Position numbers and translations under genes: made by a program. This document shows, one piece after another, positions 28,164 to 36,665 of a DNA stretch of 64,000 nt. The notes under the pieces are model-generated. The model searched no databases, was not told where the DNA came from, and saw only the letters and a list, made by a program, of their open reading frames with translations. How positions within the stretch are numbered: the stretch's first letter is position 1; each line of letters opens with the position of its first letter. The stretch comes from Loktanella atrilutea (GTDB lineage: Bacteria > Pseudomonadota > Alphaproteobacteria > Rhodobacterales > Rhodobacteraceae), in assembly GCF_900128995.1 (NCBI RefSeq), contig NZ_FQUE01000004.1, positions 248,001 to 312,000 of the forward strand, given 5' to 3'.

Positions 28164-28988
28164 ATGCTGACCACACAGACCCGCTATGCCATCGACCCCG
28201 CGACCGCAAAAACGCTGGATACCGATCAGCTGCGCGACCATTTCCACGTGGACGGGTTGTTCGCCGACGGCCAGATCAAGCTGATCTACAGCCACTACGA
28301 CCGCCTCATCCTCGGCTCCGCCGTGCCGGGACAGGGCGCCCTGACGCTGGACCGGGTAGAGGAGACGGGCACCGCCACCTTCCTCGAACGCCGCGAGATG
28401 GCGGTGCTGAACGTCGGCGATACCGGCACCGTCACCGTCGGCGGCGAGGCGCATACGCTGGAAAAGGGCGAGGTGATCTATATCGGCATGGGCGCAGGCC
28501 CCGTCGACTTCGCCGGCGCCGGCCGCTTCTACATCCTCTCCGCCCCCGCACACCGCACCTGTCCGACGCGGCTCATCAAGCTCTCCGATGCCCGCCGGGT
28601 CGAGATGGGATCGGCCGAGACTGCGAACGAGCGCGTGATCCTGCAGTTCCTGCACCCCGAGGTCGCGGACTCCTGCCAGCTGCTGATGGGCTACACCCAG
28701 TTCGCCGAAGGCTCTGTCTGGAACACCATGCCCGCCCACACCCACGACCGCCGGATGGAGGCCTACCTCTACTTCGACATGCCCGCCGATCGCCGGGTCT
28801 TTCACATCATGGGCGAGCCCACCCAGACCCGCCACATCGTCATGGCGAACGAGGAAGCGGTGATCTCGCCCCCCTGGTCGGTCCATGCAGGGGCCGGCAC
28901 CGGGTCCTATACCTTCTGCTGGGCCATGGCGGGCGACAACGTCGATTTCTCCGACATGGACATGATCCCGATGGAGGCGCTGCGGTGA
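28164..28988 (+). CDS. kduI: 5-dehydro-4-deoxy-D-glucuronate isomerase
   Basis: A 274-residue zinc isomerase of the bicupin KduI family that converts 5-keto-4-deoxyuronate (DKI) to 2,5-diketo-3-deoxygluconate. The metal site AHTHDRRMEAYLYF and the later SPPWSVHAGAG are intact, as is the N-terminal MLTTQTRYAIDPATAKTLDT. Its stop overlaps the kduD start (GTGA). Confidence 0.95.
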   Translation: MLTTQTRYAIDPATAKTLDTDQLRDHFHVDGLFADGQIKLIYSHYDRLILGSAVPGQGALTLDRVEETGTATFLERREMAVLNVGDTGTVTVGGEAHTLEKGEVIYIGMGAGPVDFAGAGRFYILSAPAHRTCPTRLIKLSDARRVEMGSAETANERVILQFLHPEVADSCQLLMGYTQFAEGSVWNTMPAHTHDRRMEAYLYFDMPADRRVFHIMGEPTQTRHIVMANEEAVISPPWSVHAGAGTGSYTFCWAMAGDNVDFSDMDMIPMEALR

Positions 28989-29722
28989 GCATGTTCTCTC
29001 TGGCAGGCAAGACTGCGCTGGTCACAGGTGCCAACACCGGCATCGGTCAGGCGATCGCCGTCGGTCTGGCGCAGGCGGGGGCCACGGTCGTCTGCGCCGG
29101 GCGCCGGTCCTGCGACGAGACGGTTGCGATGATCGAAAAGGACGGCGGGACCGCGTCGTCGGTTCTCGTCGACTTCGCCGATCCGATGGCGGGGCAGGGG
29201 CTGTTCGACACCCCCGTCGACATCCTGATCAACAACGCCGGCATCATCCGCCGCAACGACGCGGTGGACTTCACGGAAGGTGACTGGGACGCCGTGATGG
29301 ACGTGAACCTCAAGGCGCTGTTCTTCACCACCCAGGCCTTCGCCAAGGCGGTGCTGGCGCGGGGCGGGCAGGGGCGGGTGGTCAACATCGCCTCGCTTCT
29401 GTCGTTTCAGGGCGGCATCCGCGTGCCCAGCTATACCGCGTCGAAACACGGTGTCGCGGGGCTGACGAAGCTGCTGGCGAACGAATGGGCCGCCAAGGGC
29501 ATCAACGTGAACGCCGTGGCGCCGGGCTATATCGAGACCAACAATACCGAAGCCCTGCGCGCCGACGCGGACCGCAACGCCGCGATCCTTGACCGCATCC
29601 CGGCGGGCCGCTGGGGCCGGGCGGAGGACATCGCCGGTGCCGCCGTCTACCTCTGCACCCCCGCAAGCGCTTACGTTCATGGCGCAATCCTCAACGTCGA
29701 TGGAGGCTGGCTTGCCCGCTGA
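28985..29722 (+). CDS. kduD: 2-dehydro-3-deoxy-D-gluconate 5-dehydrogenase
   Basis: A 245-residue SDR that reduces 2,5-diketo-3-deoxygluconate to KDG. Motifs are TGANTGIGQAIA (cofactor), NNAGIIRRNDAVDF (the KduD-type NNAGIIRR), SYTASKHGVAGLTK (Tyr/Lys) and the C-terminal VDGGWLAR. The GTG at 28985 is used because GGAGG lies 7 bases upstream; the ATG at 28991 is the alternative. It is directly downstream of kduI. Confidence 0.93.
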   Translation: MSMFSLAGKTALVTGANTGIGQAIAVGLAQAGATVVCAGRRSCDETVAMIEKDGGTASSVLVDFADPMAGQGLFDTPVDILINNAGIIRRNDAVDFTEGDWDAVMDVNLKALFFTTQAFAKAVLARGGQGRVVNIASLLSFQGGIRVPSYTASKHGVAGLTKLLANEWAAKGINVNAVAPGYIETNNTEALRADADRNAAILDRIPAGRWGRAEDIAGAAVYLCTPASAYVHGAILNVDGGWLAR

Positions 29723-31133
29723 TCGCCTGACCCGCCCCGATGGCCCGCGCCCCGGCACGGGGATCGTCCACCTCGGTCTCGGCGCCTTCTACCGCGCCTT
29801 CGGCTGCGTCTACGTCACCGACGCGATGCAGGCGTCGGGCGGCGACTGGGGAATCGTCGGCGTCAGCCTGCGCAGCCCCGACACCCGCGATGCGCTGAAG
29901 CCGCAGGACTGGGCCTACATGTCCGTCACGCTGGCGCCGGATGGCCCGCAGACCCGCGTCATCGACGTGCTGAACGACGTGCTGGTAGCGCCCGAGGACC
30001 CGGAAGCTGTGCTGTCCGCCATGGCCGATCCGGGCGTGAAGATCGTGTCGCTGACCGTGACCGAGAAGGGCTATTGCCACAATCCGGCGACCGGCGCGCT
30101 GAACTTCGATCATGCCGACATCCAACACGACCTGACCCACGATCTGCCCCGTTCCGCCCCCGGCTTCCTCGTCCGCGCGTTGCAGCGGCGGCACGAGGCG
30201 GGGCTACCGCCCTTCACCGTGCTGACCTGCGACAACCTTCCCCACAACGGCGCGCTGGTGCGCGGCGTGGTCCTCGACCTCGCCCGCCGGATCGACCCCG
30301 CGCTGGCCGACTGGATCGCCGCCGAGGGACGCTTTCCCGCCACCATGGTCGACCGCATCACCCCCGCCACGACCGACGACGATATCGCACAGGTCGAACG
30401 CCTGACTGGCCGCCATGACACGGCCCCCGTCATGCACGAACCCTTCCGCCAGTGGGCGGTGCAGGACGACTTCGTGGATGGCGCGCGCCCCGACCTCGTC
30501 GCCGCCGGGGCGCAGATGGTGGACGACGTGACCGCCTTCGAGGACATGAAGCTGCGGATGCTGAACGGCACCCATTCGGCGCTGGCCTACCTCGGCTACC
30601 TCGCGGGGCATGAAACCATCTCCGACACCGTCGCCGACCCCGTCTTCGCCGCTTACGTCCGCCAGTGCTGGGAGGAGATCATGCCCGCCGTCGCCGCGCC
30701 GCCGGGCATCAGCCTGCCGGACTACGCCGACGCGCTCTTCGACCGCTACGCCAACCCCGCCATCCGCCACCGGACATGGCAGATCGCAATGGACGGCAGC
30801 CAGAAGCTGCCGCAGCGCCTGCTCGGCACCCTGCGCGAGAACATCGCGGCAGGACGCGAGAGCCCCGCACTCTGCCTCGCCGTCGCCGGCTGGATGCGCT
30901 ATGTGGCCGGCACCGACGAAACCGGAGGCACCATCGACGTGCGCGACCCCCTGGCCGACCTGCTGCGCGACACCGCGACCGATGCCGCGCCCGGCACGGT
31001 CACCGCCCTGCTGTCGCTGGAACAGATCTTCCCCGCCGACCTTGCCGCCCATCTGGCCGCCCCGGTGACGGAGGCCGCCAGTCTGCTGTGGTCCAAAAGC
31101 GCCCGTGCCGCAGCGGCGGAGGTGACGTCATGA
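29712..31133 (+). CDS. uxuB: Fructuronate reductase (mannitol dehydrogenase family)
   Basis: A roughly 473-residue NAD-dependent polyol dehydrogenase-type enzyme that reduces D-fructuronate to D-mannonate. Family features are GIVHLGLGAFYRAFGCVYVT (cofactor), the LTVTEKGYCHNPATG block, TCDNLPHNGALVRGVVLD and FEDMKLRMLNGTHSALAYLG with the catalytic Lys. The TTG at 29712 is preceded by GGAGG; ATGs at 29700 and 29679 are in frame but lack one. It overlaps kduD slightly and uxuA by 4 bases. No separate tagaturonate reductase (uxaB) is present, so it may serve both substrates. Confidence 0.88.
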   Translation: MPADRLTRPDGPRPGTGIVHLGLGAFYRAFGCVYVTDAMQASGGDWGIVGVSLRSPDTRDALKPQDWAYMSVTLAPDGPQTRVIDVLNDVLVAPEDPEAVLSAMADPGVKIVSLTVTEKGYCHNPATGALNFDHADIQHDLTHDLPRSAPGFLVRALQRRHEAGLPPFTVLTCDNLPHNGALVRGVVLDLARRIDPALADWIAAEGRFPATMVDRITPATTDDDIAQVERLTGRHDTAPVMHEPFRQWAVQDDFVDGARPDLVAAGAQMVDDVTAFEDMKLRMLNGTHSALAYLGYLAGHETISDTVADPVFAAYVRQCWEEIMPAVAAPPGISLPDYADALFDRYANPAIRHRTWQIAMDGSQKLPQRLLGTLRENIAAGRESPALCLAVAGWMRYVAGTDETGGTIDVRDPLADLLRDTATDAAPGTVTALLSLEQIFPADLAAHLAAPVTEAASLLWSKSARAAAAEVTS

Positions 31134-32314
31134 TCGAGAGCTGGCGCTGGTACGGCGACCTTGACGCGATCACGCTGCCCGAGGTCGCCCAGACCGGCGC
31201 GCGCGGCATCGTCACCGCCCTGCACGAGATCCCCTACGGCGAGGTCTGGCCCGAGGATACCATCGCCGCCCGCAAGGCCCGCGTGACCGACGCGGGCTTC
31301 GACTGGGTCGTGGTCGAAAGCCTGCCGATCCACGAGAACATCAAGCGGGGCGAGGGCAATCTGACCGCGCTCTTCGGCAACTACCGCCAGTCGATGGCGA
31401 ACCTCGCCGCGCAGGGCGTCACCACGATCTGCTACAACTTCATGCCGCTGCTGGACTGGACCCGCACGGACCTTGCGGCACCCGTCAAGGGCGGCGGCAC
31501 CTGCCTGCGGTTCGAGGCCGTCCGCATGGCCGCCTTCGAAATTCACATGCTGGGCCGGAGGGAGGCGGAGGCCGACTACAGCCCCGAAGTGCTGAACAAG
31601 GCTGCCGCATGGTATCAGCAGGCCAGCGAATCCGACCGCGACGCGTTGCTGGCGTCGATCATGGCGGGTCTGCCCGGCGCCTTCGACCGCTACGACGTTC
31701 CCGGCCTGCGCCGCGCGCTGCAGACCTACGACGGCATCGACCGCGCCACGCTCCGCGCCCACTACAAGCGGTTCCTGGAAGAGATCATTCCGACCGCCAC
31801 CGACCTCGGCATGCGGTTCTGCGTCCACCCGGACGACCCGCCGCGCGACATCCTGGGCCTGCCGCGCATCGTGTCGGACATGGAGGATATCGCCTGGATC
31901 ATGGGCGCGGTGGACGCCCCCGCCAACGGGCTGACGCTCTGCTCCGGGTCTCTCGGCGCGAACCCCGCGAACGACGTGCCCGCCATCGCCGCGCGCTTCG
32001 CCGACCGCATCCACTTCGCCCACCTGCGCAACGTGGCCAAGGACCCGGACGGGTCGTTCGAGGAGGCGGCGCATCTGGACGGCGACACCGACATGGTGGC
32101 GCTGTGCAAGGTCCTGATCGACGAGGAATCCCGCCGCGGGCGCGCGGGCCGCGCCGACCACGCGATTCCCTTCCGCCCCGACCACGGGCATCACATCCTG
32201 TCCGACCTCGACCGCAGCCTGATCCCCGGCTACCCACTGATCGGTCGCCTGCGCGGGTTGGCGGAACTGCGCGGCGTGTTCCGCGCCCTGTCGCACGGGC
32301 ACCCGGATGCCTGA
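31130..32314 (+). CDS. uxuA: Mannonate dehydratase
   Basis: A 394-residue enzyme that dehydrates D-mannonate to KDG. It shows the UxuA N-terminus SWRWYGDLDAITLPEVAQTG, HEIPYGEVW, CYNFMPLLDWTRTDL, FCVHPDDPPRDILGLPRIVS with metal-site residues, NVAKDPDGSFEEAAHLDGD and FRPDHGH. The start overlaps uxuB by ATGA with GGAGG upstream. Confidence 0.96.
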   Translation: MIESWRWYGDLDAITLPEVAQTGARGIVTALHEIPYGEVWPEDTIAARKARVTDAGFDWVVVESLPIHENIKRGEGNLTALFGNYRQSMANLAAQGVTTICYNFMPLLDWTRTDLAAPVKGGGTCLRFEAVRMAAFEIHMLGRREAEADYSPEVLNKAAAWYQQASESDRDALLASIMAGLPGAFDRYDVPGLRRALQTYDGIDRATLRAHYKRFLEEIIPTATDLGMRFCVHPDDPPRDILGLPRIVSDMEDIAWIMGAVDAPANGLTLCSGSLGANPANDVPAIAARFADRIHFAHLRNVAKDPDGSFEEAAHLDGDTDMVALCKVLIDEESRRGRAGRADHAIPFRPDHGHHILSDLDRSLIPGYPLIGRLRGLAELRGVFRALSHGHPDA

Positions 32315-33830
32315 GCCGCTGATCCTGCACCCCGCCGACAGCGTCGCCGTCCTGACAGAGCGTGCGCCGGCGGGCAGCGATCCCTTGGGCCTCGGCACGC
32401 CGCTGGCGAAACCCGTGGCCCCCGGCCACAAGATCGCGCGGCAGGCGATGACCACGGGTCAGCCGGTGCTGAAGTTCGGTCAGATCATCGGCACCGCCAC
32501 GACCGACATCGCCGCCGGCGATCACGTCCACACCCACAACTGCGCCTTCTCGGCCCACGATCAGGACTATGCCGTGGGCGTCGACCTTGCCGCCGCCCGC
32601 GCCGCGATCCCCCGGACCGACCCGCTGACGTTTCAGGGCTACCTGCGTGCCGACGGCCGCGTCGGCACCCGCAACTACATCGCGCTGGTCGCCACCGTAA
32701 ACTGTTCCGCCACCGTGATCCGCAAGGCGGCGAGCGAGATCGAGGCCTCCGGCATCCTTTGCGATCATCCCACCATCGACGGCATCGTGGCGCTGGCCCA
32801 CGGCACCGGCTGCGGAATGGATCAGGACGGGCCGGGCTTCGCGATCCTCGACCGCGTCCTGTGGGGGCACGCCACCCATCCCAACGTCGGCGCTACCGTC
32901 TTCGTCGGTCTGGGGTGCGAAGCGATGCAGATCGCACGGATGCAGTCCCATTTCGGCGAGGCCGGCACCGACAGGTTCCACGCGCTGACCATTCAGGGCA
33001 CCGGCGGCACCCGCGCCACCATCGACGCGATCAAGGCGCACGTCACCGCGATCCTGCCGCAGGTCGCCGCCGCCACCCGCACCCCGCAACCGATGAGCAC
33101 CCTGCGCATCGCCCTGCAATGCGGCGGGTCCGACGGGTTTTCCTCGATCACCGCGAACCCCGCGCTCGGCGTCGCCTCCGACCTTCTGGTCGCACAGGGC
33201 GCCACCGCGATCCTTGCCGAAACGCCAGAGATCTATGGCGCGGAACAACTGCTGCTTCGCCGTGCCGCCACTCCGCAGGTGGGCGAAAAGCTGATCGGCC
33301 AGATCCGCTGGTGGGAAAACTATACCGCCATGAACGGCGGCAGCATGGACAACAATCCCAGCCCCGGCAACAAGCAGGGCGGGATCACGACGATCCTCGA
33401 AAAGTCCCTCGGCGCCGCGGCCAAGGGCGGTGCGACACCGCTGACGGCGGTCTACGACTACGCCGAACAGGTGACGGAGCCCGGCTTCGTCTTCATGGAT
33501 ACCCCCGGCTACGACCCCGTGTCGGCCACGGGCCAGATCGCGGGCGGCGCCCAGCTTGTCGTCTTCACCACCGGCCGCGGGTCTGCCTTCGGGTCGAAAC
33601 CCGCACCGACGATCAAGCTCGCCACCTCCGACGCGCTGTTCGCCCAGATGCCGGACGACATGGACATGACCACCGGCGACATCGTGACCAGCGGGGTCAG
33701 CATCGCCGCCAAGGGGCAGCAGATCTTCGATCTGATCCGTGCCGCGGCCTCCGGTCAGGTCACAAAGTCAGAGGCGCTGGGCCTCGGCGACAACGAATTC
33801 GTGCCGTGGCAGGTCGGCTGCACGATGTAG
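32307..33830 (+). CDS. uxaA: Altronate dehydratase
   Basis: A 507-residue iron-dependent dehydratase converting D-altronate to KDG. The N-terminal SAF domain (residues about 1-95, GHKIARQAMTTGQPVLKFGQ, HVHTHNC) is followed by the large UxaA/GarD domain (GYLRADGRVGTRNYIALVAT, ALQCGGSDGFSSITANPALG, DNNPSPGNKQGGITTILEKS, FTTGRGSAFGSKPAPTIKLA). The length fits UxaA. Galactarate dehydratase is a less likely alternative given the uxaC/uxuAB neighbours. It overlaps uxuA by 8 bases and is the last gene of the uronate operon. Confidence 0.92.
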   Translation: MPEPLILHPADSVAVLTERAPAGSDPLGLGTPLAKPVAPGHKIARQAMTTGQPVLKFGQIIGTATTDIAAGDHVHTHNCAFSAHDQDYAVGVDLAAARAAIPRTDPLTFQGYLRADGRVGTRNYIALVATVNCSATVIRKAASEIEASGILCDHPTIDGIVALAHGTGCGMDQDGPGFAILDRVLWGHATHPNVGATVFVGLGCEAMQIARMQSHFGEAGTDRFHALTIQGTGGTRATIDAIKAHVTAILPQVAAATRTPQPMSTLRIALQCGGSDGFSSITANPALGVASDLLVAQGATAILAETPEIYGAEQLLLRRAATPQVGEKLIGQIRWWENYTAMNGGSMDNNPSPGNKQGGITTILEKSLGAAAKGGATPLTAVYDYAEQVTEPGFVFMDTPGYDPVSATGQIAGGAQLVVFTTGRGSAFGSKPAPTIKLATSDALFAQMPDDMDMTTGDIVTSGVSIAAKGQQIFDLIRAAASGQVTKSEALGLGDNEFVPWQVGCTM

Positions 33831-33857
33831 ATCAACCATGGCGGGTTGCGCTTCGTT

Positions 33858-33876
33858 TGCGAAACTCTATTCTGCA
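33858..33876. promoter_or_regulatory. Island operator site 1 (maoC-iclR promoter)
   Basis: TGCGAAACTCTATTCTGCA: half-sites GCGAAA and TTCTGC around a 5-base spacer. It starts 38 bases before the maoC ATG. It is one of five sites sharing this layout; the others are at 39951, 40055, 46606 and 50569. Since iclR is in this operon, autoregulation is expected. Confidence 0.65.
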
Positions 33877-33895
33877 CAGCGAAGCAGGAGCGCCC

Positions 33896-34366
33896 ATGAC
33901 GCAACCGGATCTGACCCTTTCGCAGTTGCAATCCCTCGTCGGGACCGAGGTCGGCGTCTCCGGCTGGCATCGGATCGATCAGGCGCTGATCGACGTCTTC
34001 GCCGTCATCAGCGGCGATACCCAGTTCATCCACACCGATCCCGACCGCGCCGCCGCCACCCCCTTCGGCGGCACGATCGCGCATGGCTTCCTGACCGTCG
34101 CACTGCTCGGCACCATGGCGCTCGAAGCGCAGCCGCGCCTCGCCAATATGCGGATGAGCGTCAATTACGGGTTCGATCGCCTTCGGTTCGTGTCACCCGT
34201 GCCGGTCAACAGCGACATCCGCGCCCGCTTCACCCTCGCATCGCTCGACGAACGGCAGCCGAACGAGATCACCGTCGCCTGGGACGTCACGGTCGAGATC
34301 CGGGAGCAGGACAAGCCCGCATTGATTGCGCGCTGGCTCAATCGTCGCTATCTGGACGCCGGCTGA
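33896..34366 (+). CDS. MaoC-family (R)-specific enoyl-CoA hydratase
   Basis: A 156-residue hot-dog protein with the hydratase-2 motif: Asp and His in ISGDTQFIHTDPDRA followed by PFGGTIAHGFLTVALL. It probably adds water to a trans-2-enoyl-CoA (or the reverse) in the acyl-CoA pathway of this island. CAGGAG precedes the ATG at 33896. It is the first gene of an operon with the IclR regulator and thioesterase, behind operator site 1, and is separated from uxaA by 65 bases. Confidence 0.9.
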   Translation: MTQPDLTLSQLQSLVGTEVGVSGWHRIDQALIDVFAVISGDTQFIHTDPDRAAATPFGGTIAHGFLTVALLGTMALEAQPRLANMRMSVNYGFDRLRFVSPVPVNSDIRARFTLASLDERQPNEITVAWDVTVEIREQDKPALIARWLNRRYLDAG

Positions 34367-34404
34367 TGGCTGCCAAGCCCGGCAGCCGGCGCGAAGGAAA
34401 CCCG

Positions 34405-35202
34405 ATGACCGCGACCGACGACGACTCAGACCGCAACTTCGTGACCGCCCTCGCCCGCGGGCTGGATGTGCTGCGCTGCTTTCGTCCGCATGAACAGAGC
34501 CTGTCCAACACCGACATCGCCCAGCGCACCGGCCTGCCGAAGCCCACGGTGACGCGGCTGACCTATACGCTGTGCCAGCTGGGATACCTCGTGCATTCCG
34601 ACAGCACGGGCTTCTACCGGCTGGGCGCTGGCGTGCTGCAGCTTGGCTACGGCGTGCTGGCGGGCGTCGATCTGGCGGACCGCGCCCGCGCGGTGATGCG
34701 CGATCTGGCGCAGGGCGGGCCGAACCTGAACGTCAACGTGGCGCTGGGGGAACGGCACCGGCTGACGATGGTCTATACGGCCGTCCAGCGCACCACACAG
34801 AACATCGCCCTGTCGATGACCGTCGGCGCGCGGCTGCCGCTGTTCCGCTCCGCCATCGGCCGCGCCGCCCTCGTCGCGATGTCAGAGGCCGACCACGACC
34901 GCCTGCTGCGCGACGCAGCAGAGGAGGGGCGCGAGGACATGCCCGCGATCTGCGCCGGGTTGAAGTCCGCCTGTGCGGAATACGCGGCACAGGGCTTCGT
35001 CACCTCCTTCGGCGCGTGGCGCGAACAGATCAACGGGATCGCGGTGCCGATCTGGTCGCTGAACGGTGACCGGCTCTATGCCATGAACATCGGCGCGCCG
35101 ACCTTCCTCGCGTCAGAGACGGAATTGCGCGACGTCTACGGCCCGAAGCTTGTCGCCGCCGCCCGCGGCCTGTCCGATTTCCCCAAGAAAGCCGACCGAT
35201 GA
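34405..35202 (+). CDS. IclR-family transcriptional regulator
   Basis: A 265-residue regulator: N-terminal winged helix (FVTALARGLDVLRCFRPHEQ, SNTDIAQRTGLPKPTVTRLT, about residues 12-75) and a C-terminal effector domain (LGERHRLTMVYTAVQ, SMTVGARLPLFRSAIGRAAL, GINGIAVP-like INGIAVPIW). AAGGAAA supports the ATG at 34405; an ATG at 34366 overlapping the maoC stop is also in frame. It is probably the local regulator binding the five TGCGAAA-N5-TTTCGCA-like repeats, with a CoA thioester or free acid as effector (inference). It overlaps the thioesterase start by ATGA. Confidence 0.92.
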   Translation: MTATDDDSDRNFVTALARGLDVLRCFRPHEQSLSNTDIAQRTGLPKPTVTRLTYTLCQLGYLVHSDSTGFYRLGAGVLQLGYGVLAGVDLADRARAVMRDLAQGGPNLNVNVALGERHRLTMVYTAVQRTTQNIALSMTVGARLPLFRSAIGRAALVAMSEADHDRLLRDAAEEGREDMPAICAGLKSACAEYAAQGFVTSFGAWREQINGIAVPIWSLNGDRLYAMNIGAPTFLASETELRDVYGPKLVAAARGLSDFPKKADR

Positions 35203-35618
35203 CCGATACCGCCCGCCCCGACCTGATCGAGGACCCCTATCCCATGCAACGCCTGATCGGCTTTCGCATGGTCGACTGGTCAGAGGGTTACGCCCGGTTC
35301 GAATTGCCCCTGCGGGACGAGCTGATGAACCGCTACGGCATCCCGCACGGCGGCCTTTATGCCGTGCTGCTGGATACCGTGCTGGGCTATGCGGGGTCGT
35401 TCACCGGCGACGCGAACGCAAGGCAGATGGTGATGACCCTGTCGCTGACGACCAACTTCCTGTCCCGCCCCGCGGGCCGGACCCTGATCGGCGAGGGGCG
35501 GCGCACCGGGGGCGGCAAGTCCACCTATTTCGCCGAAGGCACCGTGCGGGACGAAACCGGCGTGCTGGTCGCCACCGCCACCGGCACCTTCCGCTACCGC
35601 AAGGGTCAGACCGCCTGA
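35199..35618 (+). CDS. PaaI-type hot-dog thioesterase
   Basis: A 139-residue acyl-CoA thioesterase of the PaaI/4HBT fold: GYARFELPLRDELMNRYGIP with HGGLYAVLLDTVLGYAG (the conserved HGG and acidic residue), then TTNFLSRPAGRTLIGEG. It may release CoA from dead-end thioesters of the island pathway. It is translationally coupled to iclR and its end overlaps the convergent dehydrogenase gene by 13 bases. Confidence 0.88.
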   Translation: MTDTARPDLIEDPYPMQRLIGFRMVDWSEGYARFELPLRDELMNRYGIPHGGLYAVLLDTVLGYAGSFTGDANARQMVMTLSLTTNFLSRPAGRTLIGEGRRTGGGKSTYFAEGTVRDETGVLVATATGTFRYRKGQTA

Positions 35619-36664
35619 AGCCCCGCCATCACGCGGTGCAGGTGGTGGTCCGCGTCGCCCAGCTGCGCGTCGATCATCACCAGCCGCTTGGCGTAGTGCG
35701 ACACCGGCGCCTCCCACGTCATGGCGATGCCGCCATGCATCTGGATCGCCTCCTCGGCCACCCGCTGCGCCACGCGCCCGCACAGGTGCTTGCACATCGA
35801 CACGCTGCGCGACTGGTCCGCCGTGCCCATGCGGCTGGCGGCGAGGATCACGATGGACCGCGCCTGCGCAATCTCCGTCACCAATTCCACCGTCCGGTGC
35901 TGCAACGCCTGATTGCTGCCGATGGGTCGCCCGAACTGCCGCCGCTGCTTCAGGTAATCGACGGTCAGCGCCAGCGCGGTCTCCATCCCGCCCAGCGCCT
36001 CGGCGGACAGGGCCAGCGCCCCGGCATCGAGCGCGTCCTGCACCGCAGCACCCGCATCCGCCATCAGCAGCCGCGCCGGTGCCGCGTCAAGGATCACCTC
36101 GGCCGCGCCGCCGCCGTCGATCATCGCATAGGGCAGCACCTGCGCGTCGCTGGCCGCGACCTCGTGCAGGCTCAGCCGCGCGCCGTCGCGGGCCACGATC
36201 AGGAAGCGGTCCGCCCCCGGACCGCCATAGACGACGCTCTTGCGCCCGGTCAGCCGGCCGCCGTCGGCCGTCGTCTCGATCTCGTCCAGCGCGGTGCCGT
36301 CCATCTCGAACAGACCCACGGCATAGCGCAGGTCGCCCGCCAGCAGCGGCCCCGCATCGGCGCCCGCCGCCACCAGCAGCCGCGCCGCCAGCAGCGCGGG
36401 CAGCACCGGCTCGGGGCACAGGGCGGCACCCAGCGCCTCGAACACCGTGGCGATGTCGAAGCCCGCGCCGCCAAAGCCGCCGTGATCCTCGTCCACCAGC
36501 GCGTGCAGCGCCCCCATCTCGACCAGCGCGGCCCACAGCTCCGGGCTGTGATAAGGCGCTGCATAGGCGACCTTCATGCGCAGCGCGGGGTCGCAGCGGT
36601 CGGCCAGCAGGCGCGACAGGCTGTCCGCCAGCATCCGGCGTTCCTCGGTCTGTTCAAAATTCAT
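35606..36664 (-). CDS. Acyl-CoA dehydrogenase, small-subunit type (PimD-like)
   Basis: A 352-residue acyl-CoA dehydrogenase-fold protein beginning MNFEQTEERRMLADSLSRLL. The C-terminal FAD-domain helix region is recognisable (LKQRRQFGRPIGSNQALQHR, AIQMHGGIAMTWEAPVSHYAKRL). Pairs of adjacent dehydrogenase genes usually encode the two subunits of a heterotetramer, as PimC/PimD or mycobacterial FadE pairs do. The start is one base past the stop of the larger partner gene. The substrate is unknown. Confidence 0.88.
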   Translation of the reverse strand: MNFEQTEERRMLADSLSRLLADRCDPALRMKVAYAAPYHSPELWAALVEMGALHALVDEDHGGFGGAGFDIATVFEALGAALCPEPVLPALLAARLLVAAGADAGPLLAGDLRYAVGLFEMDGTALDEIETTADGGRLTGRKSVVYGGPGADRFLIVARDGARLSLHEVAASDAQVLPYAMIDGGGAAEVILDAAPARLLMADAGAAVQDALDAGALALSAEALGGMETALALTVDYLKQRRQFGRPIGSNQALQHRTVELVTEIAQARSIVILAASRMGTADQSRSVSMCKHLCGRVAQRVAEEAIQMHGGIAMTWEAPVSHYAKRLVMIDAQLGDADHHLHRVMAGLQAV

Positions 36665-36665
36665 C

